DNA from: JAQIBY01 sp963676165
GTDB lineage: Bacteria; Bacteroidota; Bacteroidia; Bacteroidales; ML635J-15
Assembly (NCBI GenBank): GCA_963676165.1
Contig: OY781043.1
Span: forward strand, 2,418,001-2,482,000
Reading direction: 5' to 3'
Length of the DNA: 64,000 bases
Both the position numbers and the translations under genes were made by a program. Below are positions 63,131 to 64,000 of this stretch, one piece after another. The notes beneath the pieces are model-generated. The model was not told where the DNA came from. It saw only the letters and a program-made list of their open reading frames with translations, and did no database searches. Every line of letters starts with the position of its first letter. Within the stretch, counting starts at the first letter, position 1.

Positions 63131-64000
63131 ATGAGTAAAAAGAAAAATAATGAAAGAATGAACACAGAAAAAGATCTTGCAAAATTAATGGAAGAAATTA
63201 AAAAGAAAGATTTTAAATCAACAGATGAATTAAATGACTTTTTGAATAATTTGATGGGACAGAGCCTTGATGATTTACCAGAAAGAACAGACAAAAAAGG
63301 TCGCTCACAAGATTTAGTTTTTGAAGCTTATGAGCAACCCGTTTCAAAGGGAAAGAAATTAGTTAAACAAGCTCTTGAACTTGACCCAAACAATACTGAT
63401 GCATATAATTATTTAGCAAGCATTGAAAAAGACATTGACAAGGCAATAGTAATGTTTGAAAAAGCAATTAAAGCTGGTGAAAAAACACTTGGAAAGAAGT
63501 TTTTCAAGGAAGAAAAAGGATATTTCTGGGGAATACTGGAAACACGACCTTATATGAGAGCAAAAGCAGGACTTGCAGATTGTTTGTATGCAAAAAATAA
63601 AATTGATAAAGCGATAGATATTTATGAAGAAATGCTAGAGTTAAACCCTAATGATAATCAAGGAATTAGATATTTACTATCGACTTTACTGCTAAGTAAA
63701 AATGACTTGACTAAATTTGAATTATTTATTAAAAACAGCGAAGATGAAGATTGTGCTGTATGGAATTACAATAATGCTCTGTATAGTTTCAAAAAAATAG
63801 GTAGGACAGCAAAAACAGAGAAAATATTAAAGGATGCATATAAAAGTAATGAATTTGTAATCGACTATATGCTGGGTATCAAAAAAATGCCTGACGAACA
63901 ACCGCAATATATTGGACGAGGTGATGAAAACGAGGCTATTTCATATGTTAATGATTCGTGGATAATATGGAATAAGACGGAAGGTGCTTTTGATTGGCTG
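63131..64000 (+). CDS. ST7-like TPR protein (3' end outside window)
   Basis: Open from the ATG at 63131 through the last base, at least 290 residues. A charged start (MSKKKNNERMNTEKDLAKLMEEIKKKDFKSTDELNDF) is followed by TPR-like helices: KLVKQALELDPNNTDAYNYLAS, KAIVMFEKAIKAGEKTLG, KAIDIYEEMLELNPND. GYFWGILETRPYMRAKAGLADCLY at about 137-160 is characteristic of ST7-type TPR proteins, which are also common in bacteria. No signal peptide. Its start lies 17 nt after the attC-like element. Confidence 0.8.
   Translation, partial: MSKKKNNERMNTEKDLAKLMEEIKKKDFKSTDELNDFLNNLMGQSLDDLPERTDKKGRSQDLVFEAYEQPVSKGKKLVKQALELDPNNTDAYNYLASIEKDIDKAIVMFEKAIKAGEKTLGKKFFKEEKGYFWGILETRPYMRAKAGLADCLYAKNKIDKAIDIYEEMLELNPNDNQGIRYLLSTLLLSKNDLTKFELFIKNSEDEDCAVWNYNNALYSFKKIGRTAKTEKILKDAYKSNEFVIDYMLGIKKMPDEQPQYIGRGDENEAISYVNDSWIIWNKTEGAFDWL

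Overview
The window looks like a chromosomal piece of a Bacteroidota bacterium. Five proteins end in type IX secretion (T9SS) C-terminal sorting domains of the 'YPNP ... LPSGxYxVK' type. Promoter -7 boxes match TAnnTTTG, Shine-Dalgarno sites are almost absent, and the DNA is AT-rich. Gene families (Bat operon, PorSS cargo, PPAD- and gingipain-like proteins, long LysS) also fit this phylum; I cannot place it to genus.

Layout. 0-7.7 kb: end of an unknown gene, then a secreted peptidylarginine deiminase-like protein next to a gingipain-like C25 protease, then a sodium/solute symporter and a SixA-like phosphatase. 7.7-16.3 kb: a TMTC-like membrane/TPR protein, small membrane and MORN proteins, an alpha/beta hydrolase, a bifunctional nuclease family protein, a cobalamin adenosyltransferase with an ABC ATPase, a secreted EEP-type nuclease/phosphatase and a Cys-cluster protein. 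16.3-23.3 kb is an accessory zone: a REP-associated tyrosine transposase (RAYT) with long palindromes, an AAA/DUF4143 protein, a PEGA/formylglycine-generating-enzyme-like gene cut by an IS3-family element (TIRs and 3-bp target duplication visible), and an IS982 relic that truncates a T9SS cargo gene. 24.9-32.2 kb: a large secreted protein, a C10 (streptopain-like) protease, an aminotransferase, an HD protein and an SDR. 32.4-37.6 kb: two surface-protein paralogues with nearly identical heads and unrelated tails, and a ferredoxin gene broken by one stop codon. 37.7-46.4 kb: lipA-lipB, two secreted unknowns, a second RAYT flanked by related palindromes, lysS, recJ and a universal stress protein. 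47-54.8 kb: an ISAs1 element beside a Bat operon (MoxR, DUF58, membrane protein, BatA, BatB, BatC) that carries an inserted four-helix-bundle gene with an 11-unit heptamer array. 54.9-57.5 kb: MerR regulator, Nif3-like and zinc-ribbon proteins, tRNA-Gly and tRNA-Leu. 57.5-64 kb: a second accessory zone with two tiny genes, a sigma-like/unknown/ImmA-IrrE triad, and single genes separated by nested imperfect palindromes that resemble recombination sites of cassette arrays (YhcG nuclease, secreted unknown, ST7-like TPR protein cut by the window end).

The best candidates for undescribed biology are the overlapping triad at 58270-60060, the structured repeats between the genes that follow it, and the two RAYT/palindrome units. 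Several gene starts were moved from the longest reading frame to an internal ATG; the reason is given in each entry. All homology calls are from recognition of motifs by eye; no search was run.
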